From NCBI RefSeq assembly GCF_000227725.2, contig NZ_MU255056.1, forward strand, positions 2,599,011 to 2,663,010: a stretch of 64,000 nucleotides of DNA, in the 5' to 3' direction. The translations under genes and the position numbers were made by a program. The notes under the pieces were generated by a model, which did not search any database, was not told the origin of the DNA, and was given only the letters and a program-made list of their open reading frames with translations. Of the stretch, positions 1 through 9,383 are shown in pieces. Origin of the DNA: Thiorhodospira sibirica ATCC 700588. Lineage in GTDB: Bacteria > Pseudomonadota > Gammaproteobacteria > Ectothiorhodospirales > Ectothiorhodospiraceae. Position 1 is the first letter of the stretch, and each line of letters begins with the position of its first letter.

Positions 1-396
1 CAGCCGATCCTTGTGGGTAATGACCAGCCGCCGCATTTGCCGCCGCAAGATCATTTCTAATAGGCGTTGCAGTCCTTTTTTGCGGTCATTCATGCCCGAT
101 CCAAGGTCACGGATGACCTCTGCCCGCCATCCCTTAGCCGCGCAGTACGTTTCTAACATTTCTTGCTGGCGGTCGAGGTCGGCTTTCTGGTCATGACTGG
201 ATACGCGGGCATAGCAGATGGTCGGCGCATCTACATCACCCAGCCCAAGCAGTTGCGCGGTGTCGTAGTAGCGTGTGCCGCCTTTGGTCTTACGCGCAGG
301 GAGCAATTCTCCGGTGGCCTCCCATCGACGCAAAGCGTCTATGGAACACCCCAGGAGTTTTGCGGCCTCGCCTATCTTAACTAATCGCTTTTCCAT
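1..396 (-). CDS. tnpA: IS607-family serine recombinase TnpA, 3' end outside the window
   Basis: The first 132 codons are present; the gene runs off the left edge. The N-terminal 60 residues form a MerR-type helix-turn-helix (IGEAAKLLGCSIDALRRWE, then KTKGGTRYY). A resolvase catalytic domain follows with YARVSSHDQKADLDRQ, in which the serine of ARVSS is the expected nucleophile, and then DLGSGMNDRKKGLQRLL. A DNA-binding domain in front of the catalytic domain is the hallmark of IS607 recombinases, unlike Tn3-type resolvases. The start is the ATG at 394-396. The conserved C-terminal part and any partner tnpB lie outside, so I cannot say whether the element is intact. Family known; activity inferred. 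Confidence 0.88.
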   Translation of the reverse strand, partial: MEKRLVKIGEAAKLLGCSIDALRRWEATGELLPARKTKGGTRYYDTAQLLGLGDVDAPTICYARVSSHDQKADLDRQQEMLETYCAAKGWRAEVIRDLGSGMNDRKKGLQRLLEMILRRQMRRLVITHKDRL

Positions 397-403
397 TATC
401 GTA

Positions 404-420
404 GATTATCAGAGATAATC
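404..420. promoter_or_regulatory. Perfect 7-3-7 dyad upstream of tnpA
   Basis: GATTATC-AGA-GATAATC lies 8 bp upstream of the tnpA start codon, in an AT-rich leader. It could be an operator or recombinase-binding site of the IS607 end. The symmetry is directly visible; the role is inferred. Confidence 0.4.
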
Positions 421-493
421 AGATATTGTAAGCGTCAGTTAAAAACCCTTTAATGCAGTCATCACGCAATCATCGCCTAAATGGATAACGGTT

Positions 494-748
494 ATGCAGT
501 GGCTTAAGCGGTTGTACGCACGGCATCGAGTGACAGCGGGGGGCGTGACTACTCAGCCCACACGCCCGCCGGATTGGAAACTCATGCTTGATGATCTGTT
601 TGCCGAAATGCAGGCGGGAAAACGGGCATCGGTCGGCAATCCCCAAGCCCAATGGGCAAAGGACTTTGACATCCTCCCCGCCCTACCTGCCTGCGCCGCG
701 TGCGTCGCGGCAGGCAGGAAGGACGGGGATTCCCGGCATTGCTGCTGA
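494..748 (+). CDS. Doubtful small ORF, possibly a remnant, carrying a palindromic repeat
   Basis: 84 codons. Residues 1-63 look protein-like (e.g. PPDWKLMLDDLFAEMQAG). From about residue 64 the frame is made of the 33-bp palindromic repeat at 686-718 and ends in low-information sequence. There is no convincing Shine-Dalgarno sequence before the ATG. I do not recognise a family. It could be a gene fragment next to the IS607 element or a chance ORF. Confidence 0.22.
   Translation: MQWLKRLYARHRVTAGGVTTQPTRPPDWKLMLDDLFAEMQAGKRASVGNPQAQWAKDFDILPALPACAACVAAGRKDGDSRHCC
686..718 (+). repeat. 33-bp palindromic repeat A, copy 1
   Basis: An imperfect palindrome (CCTGCCTGCGCCGCG ... CGCGGCAGGCAGG). The exact same 33 bp occurs inverted at 23007-23039, and variants lie at 19265-19297 and 25710-25742. 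This copy sits between the arms CCCCGCCCT and AAGGACGGGG, that is, within another hairpin. Confidence 0.8.
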
Positions 749-899
749 GCGCTTTCTGCTTCGCCGAGACCTGCCAAATGCCTCAAAGAGACACCGGACT
801 TACAGTTTCTCCACAGACTAACCCCGCCAGCCCGGCGGTTAAAATGAAGATAGCATCCATGTATAAAGAGAGCAAGCTACCAAAGAGGAGGCCTCGGGA

Positions 900-972
900 A
901 CAGGAGCACGCTTTGCGTGCTGCGCTATCCCTCCTTGGCCTTGCGGCCGGGGTTTCCCGCGCAAACTGATGA
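900..972 (+). repeat. Double-hairpin end-like repeat, copy 1
   Basis: Hairpin AGCACGC-TTT-GCGTGCT (906-922), then CTATCCCTCC, then a GGCC-rich hairpin, then GGGGTTTCCCGCG and AACTGATGA. The same order of elements occurs inverted at 18908-18990. Hairpins of the type CCGGCC...GGCCGGGGTTTC are typical of IS200/IS605-type right ends, so this may be a relic or a non-autonomous end. No tnpB is present. Similarity between the copies is seen; the origin is inferred. Confidence 0.45.
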
Positions 973-991
973 CACAACGGAGAGCCATGGC

Positions 992-1357
992 CTAGACTTT
1001 GAACAAGGCCGCCAGATTGCGATTTAACAGCGTTTCATTGCCTAAATTGAGCTCTACCAAGCGGCGCAGGTGTTGGGCACTTTCGATATCCATTTGCTCA
1101 ACCTGTAGGCCGATGGTGCCATCGGCGACACGCACCACGGTGACTTCCAAAAAAATATCCAGTCCGGCGCCCAGGGGGACGCGCAACTGATAGCGTGTCT
1201 CATCCATGGCGTAGTGCTGATCGGCCTTGATCAAGGCACCGTGCAAAGAGAGGTCGATAAGATCGACTTTGCGTTCGCTATCGCCGGGCAGTGAAAGGTA
1301 CGCCTCGCCACCAAAGCTGATGCGATTAAAACGCCGTCTGTTCTGTTCCTGAACCAT
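992..1357 (-). CDS. PilZ domain protein
   Basis: 121 residues, a single PilZ domain, the usual cyclic-di-GMP receptor fold. The binding signatures are visible: NRRRFNR at residues 6-12 (RxxxR element) and DLSLHG at 35-40 ((D/N)xSxxG). It is soluble, with no signal peptide or membrane segment. Two diguanylate-cyclase-type proteins are encoded later in the window (57117-59789; degenerate at 61173-62348), so a c-di-GMP network is plausible, but the target of this receptor is unknown. It is separated by about 95 bp from the RDD gene on the same strand. Confidence 0.85.
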   Translation of the reverse strand: MVQEQNRRRFNRISFGGEAYLSLPGDSERKVDLIDLSLHGALIKADQHYAMDETRYQLRVPLGAGLDIFLEVTVVRVADGTIGLQVEQMDIESAQHLRRLVELNLGNETLLNRNLAALFKV

Positions 1358-1452
1358 CTAGGAGACTCCAATTCTGTACAAGTATCCGCCGCCAAATAGC
1401 GCATGTTCAGCGGCCCCAAGGGTTAAGCATGCGAAGGTGAGCGCACGCGCCT

Positions 1453-2019
1453 TTAGGATTTTTTCGGAAGGTTGACCAGGCGCGTGCGTGACAACCAGTC
1501 ATGCAGCATCAATTTTTGCGGATGTCGCAGACTAAAGGCAAGCCCGATAAATATCAGCGCTGCGATCAGGCCGACTCCGGCATACCAGTGTCGTATCCAC
1601 ACATACACCAGCGAAAGAATCACCAGCCATTGCAAAAAGGCGTAGATAAAGCGCAGCAAGGCAAGATTCCAGCCCACCGCGCGTCCATCATCAGCGATGA
1701 GCTTGACCCGCCAGGCGCGCATCCCCAACGATTGACCGCCGTGCGTCCAGACCCAGCCATACAGAAAAAAGCTCACGCCCACAAGAATGGGCAGATTGAG
1801 CACAAACAGAGGGCTTTCGGGACGCATGCCCACCACAACCAGGGCAAAAGAGACAAAGACCAGGGTTCCGGCAAGCAAGAACGCATCATAAATGACCACC
1901 AGCAGGCGCTTGATCAGGCCGACCGGGGTGTAGTGGATGGCGGCAGTGCTTTCGCTTTCCAAAATAAAAGACTCCCAGGCAAGGTTAATGATGAAACGTC
2001 GGGCCCCCGCCCGGCACAT
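1453..2019 (-). CDS. RDD family membrane protein
   Basis: 188 residues from the ATG at 2019. An RDD domain spans about residues 30-185, with three or four hydrophobic segments (about 35-65, 72-92, 120-140, 143-162). Family motifs are seen: GGQSLGMRAWRVKLI after the second helix and LMLHDWLSRTRLV near the C-terminus. RDD proteins are integral inner-membrane proteins of largely unknown function, some linked to ion transport. The start is uncertain: no Shine-Dalgarno precedes the ATG, while a TTG at 1962 has GGAG 9 nt upstream and gives the usual short N-terminus. Confidence 0.8.
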   Translation of the reverse strand: MCRAGARRFIINLAWESFILESESTAAIHYTPVGLIKRLLVVIYDAFLLAGTLVFVSFALVVVGMRPESPLFVLNLPILVGVSFFLYGWVWTHGGQSLGMRAWRVKLIADDGRAVGWNLALLRFIYAFLQWLVILSLVYVWIRHWYAGVGLIAALIFIGLAFSLRHPQKLMLHDWLSRTRLVNLPKKS

Positions 2020-2042
2020 ATAGAGCGCCGGGCACCAGGCAT

Positions 2043-2348
2043 TTAGCAGCAGTTTTCCTCAACCCAGTCGAGCAGCTCCAGCGCCGTCTCATCGTCATGC
2101 GCCTCAAAGAGTTCCCGCAAGGAATTAAGATGTGCATGGATCAAAAACAAATCATCGGGCTGCGGGCCCGAGGCGCCGGTACGTTTGTTCAACAGGTAGC
2201 TCACCAAGGGGCCATGTTCACCGGCACGCTCGGCATAGCTTTCAACCTGCTGCATGAGCTTTTCAGCATTGCCATTGCAATCAATGCCTTTGAAGCTGAT
2301 ATAGCGATCGATCACGGTGTTTTGCGAGGGGTTGCCCTGTTCTTGCAT
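2043..2348 (-). CDS. cowN: N2-fixation sustaining protein CowN
   Basis: 101 residues from the ATG at 2346-2348, which is preceded by GGAG; a longer frame continues to 2420 without support. The body carries the CowN signatures DRYISFKGIDCNGNA near the start, PDDLFLIHAHLN in the middle, and RELFEAHDDETALELLDWVEENCC at the end, including the terminal CC. In known diazotrophs CowN keeps Mo-nitrogenase active in the presence of carbon monoxide. No nif, fix or vnf gene is visible in the window. It is divergent from recC. A possible sigma-54 site lies upstream at 2404-2419. Confidence 0.9.
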   Translation of the reverse strand: MQEQGNPSQNTVIDRYISFKGIDCNGNAEKLMQQVESYAERAGEHGPLVSYLLNKRTGASGPQPDDLFLIHAHLNSLRELFEAHDDETALELLDWVEENCC

Positions 2349-2403
2349 TGAAAAACTCCACTGGCTAAGGTGAGTATTGGATATGTGAGACTGGCGGCGG
2401 CAA

Positions 2404-2419
2404 AGCCGGCCAAGTCCCA
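2404..2419 (-). promoter_or_regulatory. Possible sigma-54 (-24/-12) promoter of cowN
   Basis: Read on the minus strand: TGGGACTTGGCCGGCT. It has TGG and AC of the -24 element and GCT of the -12 element, with exactly 10 bases between GG and GC, but the TT before GC is missing. It lies about 55 bp upstream of the cowN ATG. RpoN dependence of CowN is known in purple bacteria; the site itself is inferred and imperfect. Confidence 0.3.
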
Positions 2420-2473
2420 TGGATTGATTCCCTGTTATAGTGCGATTGGTACAAAATTGGAAGGATTTTGTAA

Positions 2474-5400
2474 ATGCTTTATCACAGTCATGACCCCGCC
2501 AGCCTGCAAGCGGCGTTTATACAGCATTTAACCAGCCAGCCCCTGGCGGTGTTTGCCCATGAATTGATTCTGGTGGATAGCCCGGACACGGCGTTTTGGC
2601 TGCAAACGGCGCTGGCACAGCCCACACAGCACGGCGGTCTGGGGATTGCCAGCGGCTTTGATTGGCGTTTGCCGGGGGCTTTTTTGCATTGGGCCATGCA
2701 GCGGGTGCTCGGCCCCGTCTCGTCCAGCGCGCCGCCCTTGGAACCGGCCAGCCTGCAATGGCGGATCTGGCGGGTGCTGCCTCAGCTCCTGCCCCATCCC
2801 GACTGTATCCCCCTGGCCCATTATCTGGCCGGCGATCAGGGCCAGCGCAAGCGCTATCAGCTCAGTGTGCAGGTGGCCGGGCTGTTTGCGCAGTATCAAT
2901 ATTATCGTCCCCAGTGGCTGGAGGACTGGTACGCAGGGCAGATGATCCAGCGTGATCAGCCCACATCCGAGGGCGTGCCTTTAGCGCCAGAACAACGCTG
3001 GCAGGCGGTTTTGTGGCAGGCATTATGTGCCCAACACCCAGCAGATACCACCGCAGCAAGCCCCTTGCGTTACCGCGAGGCCCGTTTTCTGGAGGCCCTG
3101 CACCGCGCACAACTCCCGTCAACGGGATGGCCTGAGCGCCTGTGGGTGTTTAGCCTGGGGCGCTTGCCCGCGCCGGTCTGTAAAACCCTGGAAGCCATAC
3201 AGCGTACCAAGGTCATGCGCCTTCATCTGTTTCTGCGACGCGGGAGCGAACTGGACCCCGCAAGACCGCATCCACTGTGTCAATCATTAGGCCAACGTTC
3301 GCGGGAACACAACGGCTGGCTGGCGCGGCTCACTGAGCCTGACGCTCACGCGCTGCCAATGCCGCCGGGGGCAGATACCCTGCTTGGGCAATTACAGCAG
3401 CAGCTGCGTCATGGCAAGGCCCCTCAACGGGCCAGCGCCATCGCCCCGGATGATCGTTCCATCGTCTTTCATCTGGCACACAGCGCCCATCGCGAGGTCG
3501 AGATCCTGCATGATCAAGTGCTTGACGCCCTAACGCGCACCCCAGGACTGCATCCTGGGGATATTCTGGTGCTATCACCGGATATTAGTGCCTATAGCGC
3601 AGCGATTGAGGCCGTATTTGGGCAATATGCCCCTCATCATCCGGCCTATCTTCCCTTTGCCATTCATGACCAGAACCCATTGCAGCATCATCCCTTGCTG
3701 TTGGCCCTGCAAGCCCTGCTTGATGCTGAATTCAGCCGCTGGCAACACAGCGAGCTTCTGGCCCTGTTGGATGTTCCTGCCGTACGCGAGCGCTTTGCCC
3801 TGCGCGAGGAGGATTTGCCCACCCTGCAACGCTGGATCAGCGAGTCTGGCATCCGCTGGGGGCTGGATGCGCCGCAGCGCACGCGCCTGGAGCTGCCGGA
3901 TGGGCTTCATCAGCACACCTGGCAATTTGGGTTGCAGCGCATGTTGCTGGGCTATGTCACCGACCAGCACAGCGCCTGGCACGAGATCGAACCCTATCCC
4001 GAAGTCGCGGGGCTGGAGGCCGCATTGGCGGGTAAGCTGGCACAGCTGATCGACGCCATCCAGCGCCTGCAAACGCAGCTCCTGCAAGCGACCCATGCGG
4101 CTCAGTGGCAAACGCGCTTTACGCAGGTACTGGATGATTTTTTTGCCCCGAACAGTGAGGCGGAGATCGCGCTGCTATCGGCTTTGCGCCAAGCCCTGAC
4201 ACACTGGATAACACAGCTCAGCGAGGCCGGATTGGAAGACGATGTGCCGCTGGACGTGGCGCGAGCAAGCTGGCTGGCCGAACTTACCCAGCTGCCGAGT
4301 ACGCCGCTGCGCTTAGGTGTGGTGAATTTTGCCAGCCTCAGTAGCGCCCGCCTGCGGCCAACGCGCTACCTGTGCCTGCTGGGGATGCACGATGGTGCCT
4401 TCCCACGTACCCCCGCGCAGCTGGAATTTGACCTGCTAGCCCCGACTTATCAAGCGGGCGATCCCTCCGTGCGTGAAGATGAACGCGAGGTTTTCTTGCA
4501 GGCACTGCACACCCCCCAAGACACCCTCTACATCAGCTGGATCGGCCGCTTTATCCGGGATAACAGCGAACGCCCGGCCTGCGTACCGGTAGGACAGCTG
4601 CGCGACACCCTTGCGGTGATGGCGCATCCTGATGCGCCACAGCACGGTGCCCGGCTGCTCGTCCGCCTCACCACACAACACCCGCTCCAGCCCTTCAGCA
4701 TCCGCTATTTTTCCAGTGCCCCGGAAGATCATGGGCTATTTACCTATGCACAGCACTGGCGGCGCGTCCATCAAGCCATGACTTACGCCGTCCCAACGCT
4801 TTCTCGTCTACCGCCCATGGATCATGAAATGATTCTAAGAATCAATGATCTGCAATCCTTTTTACGACATCCGGTGCGCTATTTTTACAGCCAACGCCTG
4901 CGCATTGACTTTGCCAGATTGCCCGATGCCGAGGTTTTGGATGAGGAAGCCTTTAGCCTGGATGGACTGAGCCGCTGGCAATGCCACAGCGAGGTATTGG
5001 ATCAGGCATTGCTTGAAGAGCACGACCCCGCACAACGACACGCCGTGGCACAGCACGCCATTGCCCGACTACAACGCGCCGGACGGCTCCCCTTATTCGG
5101 GCGCGGTGAGCCCGCTCGCCAGCAATTGCAAACCGTCACCGCCACGCTGCTTGAGCGCTATGAAGCGCTACGAAGCCAATACCCCAACCCCGTAGACGCC
5201 GTGACACTGGAACTCACCCAAGGCCCCCGCGTGATTCGTGATACCGTACACGGCCTGTATGAAAACGCCAGCGCGCAGCGCGCATCCATCACACTCTTAC
5301 CCACCACGCTGAAAAACAAACATCACCACCTGGTCAGACCCTGGGTCAGGCACCTGCTGCTGTGTGCCAGTGGCCAAGCCTTAACCAGCTACCTCATCGC

Positions 5401-5758
5401 CCATGATCAAATCTGTTTTTGGCCGACATTGGCAGACACTGCCGCCACGCAATACCTCAGCGATCTCCTCACCGCCTGGGAAGAAGGCACCCAACGCCCG
5501 CTAGGACTGGCCTGCAAAACCGCATTTGCCTGGCTTGAGGCCCTCCACAAAAACGACGGCGACAACACCGCCGCTTCACACAAAGCACAGCAATGCTACG
5601 AAGGCAGCTACGCCCGCACCGGCGAAGTCTCTAACGACCTGTGCCTACTGCGCGAATTCCCCCGCTTTGCACCACTCATCGCCACCAACGACCTGCCCCA
5701 ATGGGCCGAGCGACTCTACCAACCCCTGTTAAATATCGACATACGCACCGATACCTAG
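2474..5758 (+). CDS. recC: Exodeoxyribonuclease V gamma subunit RecC
   Basis: 1094 residues, close to the usual 1100-1120. RecC is the Chi-recognising, DNA-splitting subunit of RecBCD, which processes double-strand breaks. The start LYHSHDPASLQ and the segments AHSAHREVEILHDQVLDAL (around 335) and GDILVLSPDISAYSAAIEAVFG (around 360) are typical of the inactivated helicase domain 1A. LGVVNFASLSSARLRPTRYLCLLGMHDGAFPR lies near 620-650. The start is supported by GGAAGGA 9 nt upstream. In most gammaproteobacteria recB and recD follow directly; here the next gene is pgpA on the opposite strand, so recBD must be elsewhere or absent. Confidence 0.93.
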   Translation: MLYHSHDPASLQAAFIQHLTSQPLAVFAHELILVDSPDTAFWLQTALAQPTQHGGLGIASGFDWRLPGAFLHWAMQRVLGPVSSSAPPLEPASLQWRIWRVLPQLLPHPDCIPLAHYLAGDQGQRKRYQLSVQVAGLFAQYQYYRPQWLEDWYAGQMIQRDQPTSEGVPLAPEQRWQAVLWQALCAQHPADTTAASPLRYREARFLEALHRAQLPSTGWPERLWVFSLGRLPAPVCKTLEAIQRTKVMRLHLFLRRGSELDPARPHPLCQSLGQRSREHNGWLARLTEPDAHALPMPPGADTLLGQLQQQLRHGKAPQRASAIAPDDRSIVFHLAHSAHREVEILHDQVLDALTRTPGLHPGDILVLSPDISAYSAAIEAVFGQYAPHHPAYLPFAIHDQNPLQHHPLLLALQALLDAEFSRWQHSELLALLDVPAVRERFALREEDLPTLQRWISESGIRWGLDAPQRTRLELPDGLHQHTWQFGLQRMLLGYVTDQHSAWHEIEPYPEVAGLEAALAGKLAQLIDAIQRLQTQLLQATHAAQWQTRFTQVLDDFFAPNSEAEIALLSALRQALTHWITQLSEAGLEDDVPLDVARASWLAELTQLPSTPLRLGVVNFASLSSARLRPTRYLCLLGMHDGAFPRTPAQLEFDLLAPTYQAGDPSVREDEREVFLQALHTPQDTLYISWIGRFIRDNSERPACVPVGQLRDTLAVMAHPDAPQHGARLLVRLTTQHPLQPFSIRYFSSAPEDHGLFTYAQHWRRVHQAMTYAVPTLSRLPPMDHEMILRINDLQSFLRHPVRYFYSQRLRIDFARLPDAEVLDEEAFSLDGLSRWQCHSEVLDQALLEEHDPAQRHAVAQHAIARLQRAGRLPLFGRGEPARQQLQTVTATLLERYEALRSQYPNPVDAVTLELTQGPRVIRDTVHGLYENASAQRASITLLPTTLKNKHHHLVRPWVRHLLLCASGQALTSYLIAHDQICFWPTLADTAATQYLSDLLTAWEEGTQRPLGLACKTAFAWLEALHKNDGDNTAASHKAQQCYEGSYARTGEVSNDLCLLREFPRFAPLIATNDLPQWAERLYQPLLNIDIRTDT

Positions 5759-5825
5759 ACGGTGTCGTCATGGCGATATTTTATCTTATCGATCTATTTG
5801 TGACGACGCACTCTATTTTTATGCA

Positions 5826-6305
5826 CTATCCCAAAACCGGCAGCCAATCAAGGTGCAACAGCCCCCAGGCCAGTAAATGCAACACCGCCGCTGCCGCTAT
5901 CCCGGCCAGGACATCATCCAGCATAATCCCCATGCCGCCGTGAACCCGGCGATCAATCCAGCGAATCGGCCAGGGTTTCCAGATGTCAAACAGGCGAAAT
6001 AGCATAAAGCCCACGACCATCCATTCCCAACCGCTTGGTGCTGCGATCATTGCAATCAGATAACCGACAATCTCATCCCACACCACCGAGGGCGGGTCAT
6101 CACGCCCGAGCTGGCGCGCCGCCAGCTCGCAAATCCACACCCCCAGGGCAAACAACACCAGGGTAATTCCCAGATACCACCACAGCGGTAAATCGGCCAT
6201 CAGCCAAAATAAAAACACCCCCGGTAAGGTTCCCACCGTCCCCGGCGCCTTTGGCACCCGCCCGGTGCCAAAGCCTTGTGCAATAAATAAAATCATAGAA
6301 TTCAT
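5826..6305 (-). CDS. pgpA: Phosphatidylglycerophosphatase A
   Basis: 159 residues. It dephosphorylates phosphatidylglycerol phosphate to phosphatidylglycerol in the inner membrane. Family signatures are all present: GFGTGRVPKAPGTVGT near residue 11, VVWDEIVGYLIAM around 80 (acidic catalytic residues D and E), LFRLFDIWKPWPIRWIDRRVHGGMGIMLDDVLAG around 103-136. Three or four hydrophobic helices are visible. It often follows thiL, which is not here. It is convergent with recC. Confidence 0.93.
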   Translation of the reverse strand: MNSMILFIAQGFGTGRVPKAPGTVGTLPGVFLFWLMADLPLWWYLGITLVLFALGVWICELAARQLGRDDPPSVVWDEIVGYLIAMIAAPSGWEWMVVGFMLFRLFDIWKPWPIRWIDRRVHGGMGIMLDDVLAGIAAAAVLHLLAWGLLHLDWLPVLG

Positions 6306-6581
6306 AACGCGTTGATCTCCATGCTTTTCAGATTGTGTGTTTGCCTTTCAAGGCGTTGAATCACTGGAATGGTGAGCGCTGCCGGACGCAGACGGCCAGT
6401 CGATAAACCCCCGCGCATTTTAAGGTACACGATACCTGGTCATTGTCGCTACTTTGTTTGGCTCAGTAGACGGCGTCAACAGCGGTTAGCCGGGGAGAAA
6501 TGCACGAAGCTTCGTTCAAGACGTTCCTTGCGAAAACAGGGCCTGGATAGAATGTTTAATCGCTTGCCCGCCGACGTGCGG
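6306..6581. other. Non-coding gap between pgpA and purA
   Basis: Together with the hairpin that follows, about 320 bp lie between two minus-strand genes. No ORF here looks like a protein and no tRNA-like fold is visible. The one clear element is the plus-strand terminator at its right end. I could not find a good promoter feeding that terminator. Confidence 0.5.
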
Positions 6582-6611
6582 CGCCCCTCCTTGAGGAGGA
6601 GGGGCGTTTTT
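6582..6611 (+). terminator. Intrinsic terminator, plus-strand polarity
   Basis: A 9-bp GC-rich stem (CGCCCCTCC / GGAGGGGCG), 7-nt loop, then TTTTT. Polarity is plus, yet the flanking genes are both on the minus strand. On the minus strand the hairpin follows the purA stop but lacks a U-run, so it could also protect the purA mRNA end. Confidence 0.6.
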
Positions 6612-6624
6612 AGAGGCGCAGCGC

Positions 6625-7929
<1,305 letters not shown>

Positions 7930-9108
7930 TTAAATATCCGCAATAATCCACTGTTGGTTGTGTTGGTGCAAACGGCGCTGACACCCCAGCGCATCCGCCG
8001 TATCGCCCGGCGCTAGAGCATGTACGATGCACATGCCCTGGGCGCGCAGGGTGGCGATGGTCTGGGTTAATGCCGGGTCATCGCTGCAGGGGGCAAAAAT
8101 GCGCTCTGGCGCGGGCGGTGTACTCGGTGAAAGCCCCGCCAGGGTTTTGAGATCCGCACTAAAACCTACCGCTGGCCGGGCCCGGCCAAAGACTTCGCCG
8201 ATGGCATCATAGCGCCCGCCGCGAGCAATTTCCTGACCCATGCCGGGGGTGTAGGCGGCAAAGACCAGGCCGGTATGGTAGTGATAGCCGCGCAGTTCTG
8301 CCAGATCAAGATGCAGGCCGATGTCGGGATGTTGTGTTTGCAAGGCGCTGGCGGTGGCCTCCAGGTGGCGCAAGGCCGCCTCAATGCCCGGCTGTTCGGT
8401 AGGCAGGGCAGCGCGGGCCTCACCCAATACGTCCAGATCGCCGTTGAGTTGCGCCAAGGCCGCCAGCGCCTGACGATACTGCGGGGCGGCATCATGGGCG
8501 TTGAGAAACTCTTCAATCTCGGGCAGGGCCTTGCGTTGCAATAGCTCAAATAACAGGGCTTCCTGCGGCTGATCCAGCCGGGCCAGGGTGCTGAGCGTGC
8601 GAAAGATGCCGACATGGCCCAGGTCAAGGTGAATCGACGGGATCTCACAGGCTTGCAGCGTGGCCAGCATGAGTTTGAGGATTTCCAGATCACTGGCCAG
8701 ACCGGCATGACCATAAAGCTCTGCGCCGATTTGCAGCGGGGCGCGTGAGCCCGCCAAACCATCCGGGCGGGTGCGCAATACGCTGCCCATATAACATAGC
8801 CGGGTGGGCGCACTGTGTTTGAGACGATGCGCGTCAATGCGCGCCACCTGCGGGGTCATATCCGCCCGCACGCCCATCAGGCGACCATTGAGCTGGTCGG
8901 TGAGTTTGAAGGTGTGCAGGGAGAGATCATGCGCCGCACCGGTCAGCAAAGACTCCAGATATTCGATCAGGGGCGGCATGACCAGTTCATAGCCCCAGGC
9001 GGTATAAATATCCAGCAGATGACGACGATAGTGCTCAAGCTTGCGCGCCAACGGCGGCAGGGCCTCGTCAATACCCTCAGGCAATAACCAGCAATTGGAA
9101 TCTGTCAT
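7930..9108 (-). CDS. hisZ: ATP phosphoribosyltransferase regulatory subunit HisZ
   Basis: 392 residues. It is a histidyl-tRNA-synthetase-like protein that activates the short form of HisG in the first step of histidine synthesis. Class II core motifs remain: LLPEGIDEALPPLARKLE at the start, GYELVMPPLIEYLESLL (motif 1 region), VRADMTPQVARIDAHRL (motif 2 region) and ARGGRYDAIGEVFGRARPAVGFSADL (motif 3 region). The anticodon-binding domain of true HisRS is absent, and the length fits HisZ. Its presence implies a short hisG elsewhere. Placement between the hfl genes and purA is common outside enteric bacteria. Confidence 0.94.
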   Translation of the reverse strand: MTDSNCWLLPEGIDEALPPLARKLEHYRRHLLDIYTAWGYELVMPPLIEYLESLLTGAAHDLSLHTFKLTDQLNGRLMGVRADMTPQVARIDAHRLKHSAPTRLCYMGSVLRTRPDGLAGSRAPLQIGAELYGHAGLASDLEILKLMLATLQACEIPSIHLDLGHVGIFRTLSTLARLDQPQEALLFELLQRKALPEIEEFLNAHDAAPQYRQALAALAQLNGDLDVLGEARAALPTEQPGIEAALRHLEATASALQTQHPDIGLHLDLAELRGYHYHTGLVFAAYTPGMGQEIARGGRYDAIGEVFGRARPAVGFSADLKTLAGLSPSTPPAPERIFAPCSDDPALTQTIATLRAQGMCIVHALAPGDTADALGCQRRLHQHNQQWIIADI

Positions 9109-9118
9109 GAATTTTTGC

Positions 9119-9310
9119 CTAGCCTCTTACCCACCATAGCAGCAACAGTCCCGCGAGCATACAAAAAAGGCCGACGCCGCGAAAAACGCCGGTAGGGATC
9201 TGGGCCATTTGCAGCAGACGGCGACGGGTTCCAGCGGGGTCTAAAAACGGCAGTATGCCCTCGATGATCAACAACAGGGCAATGGCTGCCAGAAAATCCG
9301 TCCATAACAT
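9119..9310 (-). CDS. DUF2065 (YjeT-type) small membrane protein
   Basis: 63 residues with two hydrophobic helices (about 3-24 and 42-60) joined by a short basic loop (GTRRRLLQMAQIP). Pattern and length match DUF2065. Its place between hflC and purA is the same as E. coli yjeT. The function is not known; the position suggests an accessory to the HflKC membrane complex. Confidence 0.87.
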   Translation of the reverse strand: MLWTDFLAAIALLLIIEGILPFLDPAGTRRRLLQMAQIPTGVFRGVGLFCMLAGLLLLWWVRG

Positions 9311-9383
9311 AATGGGGTCACTTGGGAGCAGGCAGCGAGCCGCACACGCAGGGTGTGCGGCCCACCATCGCTACGGCGGGCGC

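Larger units (their letters stand above)
1..480 (-). mobile_element. Left part of an IS607-family element (outer boundary approximate)
   Basis: Defined by the tnpA above plus its AT-rich upstream leader (397-480), which is clearly lower in GC than the flanking DNA. IS607 elements have no terminal inverted repeats and make no target duplication, so the boundary near 480 is a guess from the base-composition change. The rest of the element is beyond position 1. Confidence 0.5.

Noticed and set aside
2474-2620. NifA upstream site (TGT-N10-ACA) for cowN
   Set aside because: The nearest candidate, TGT...ACA at the recC start, has 12 bases between the halves.
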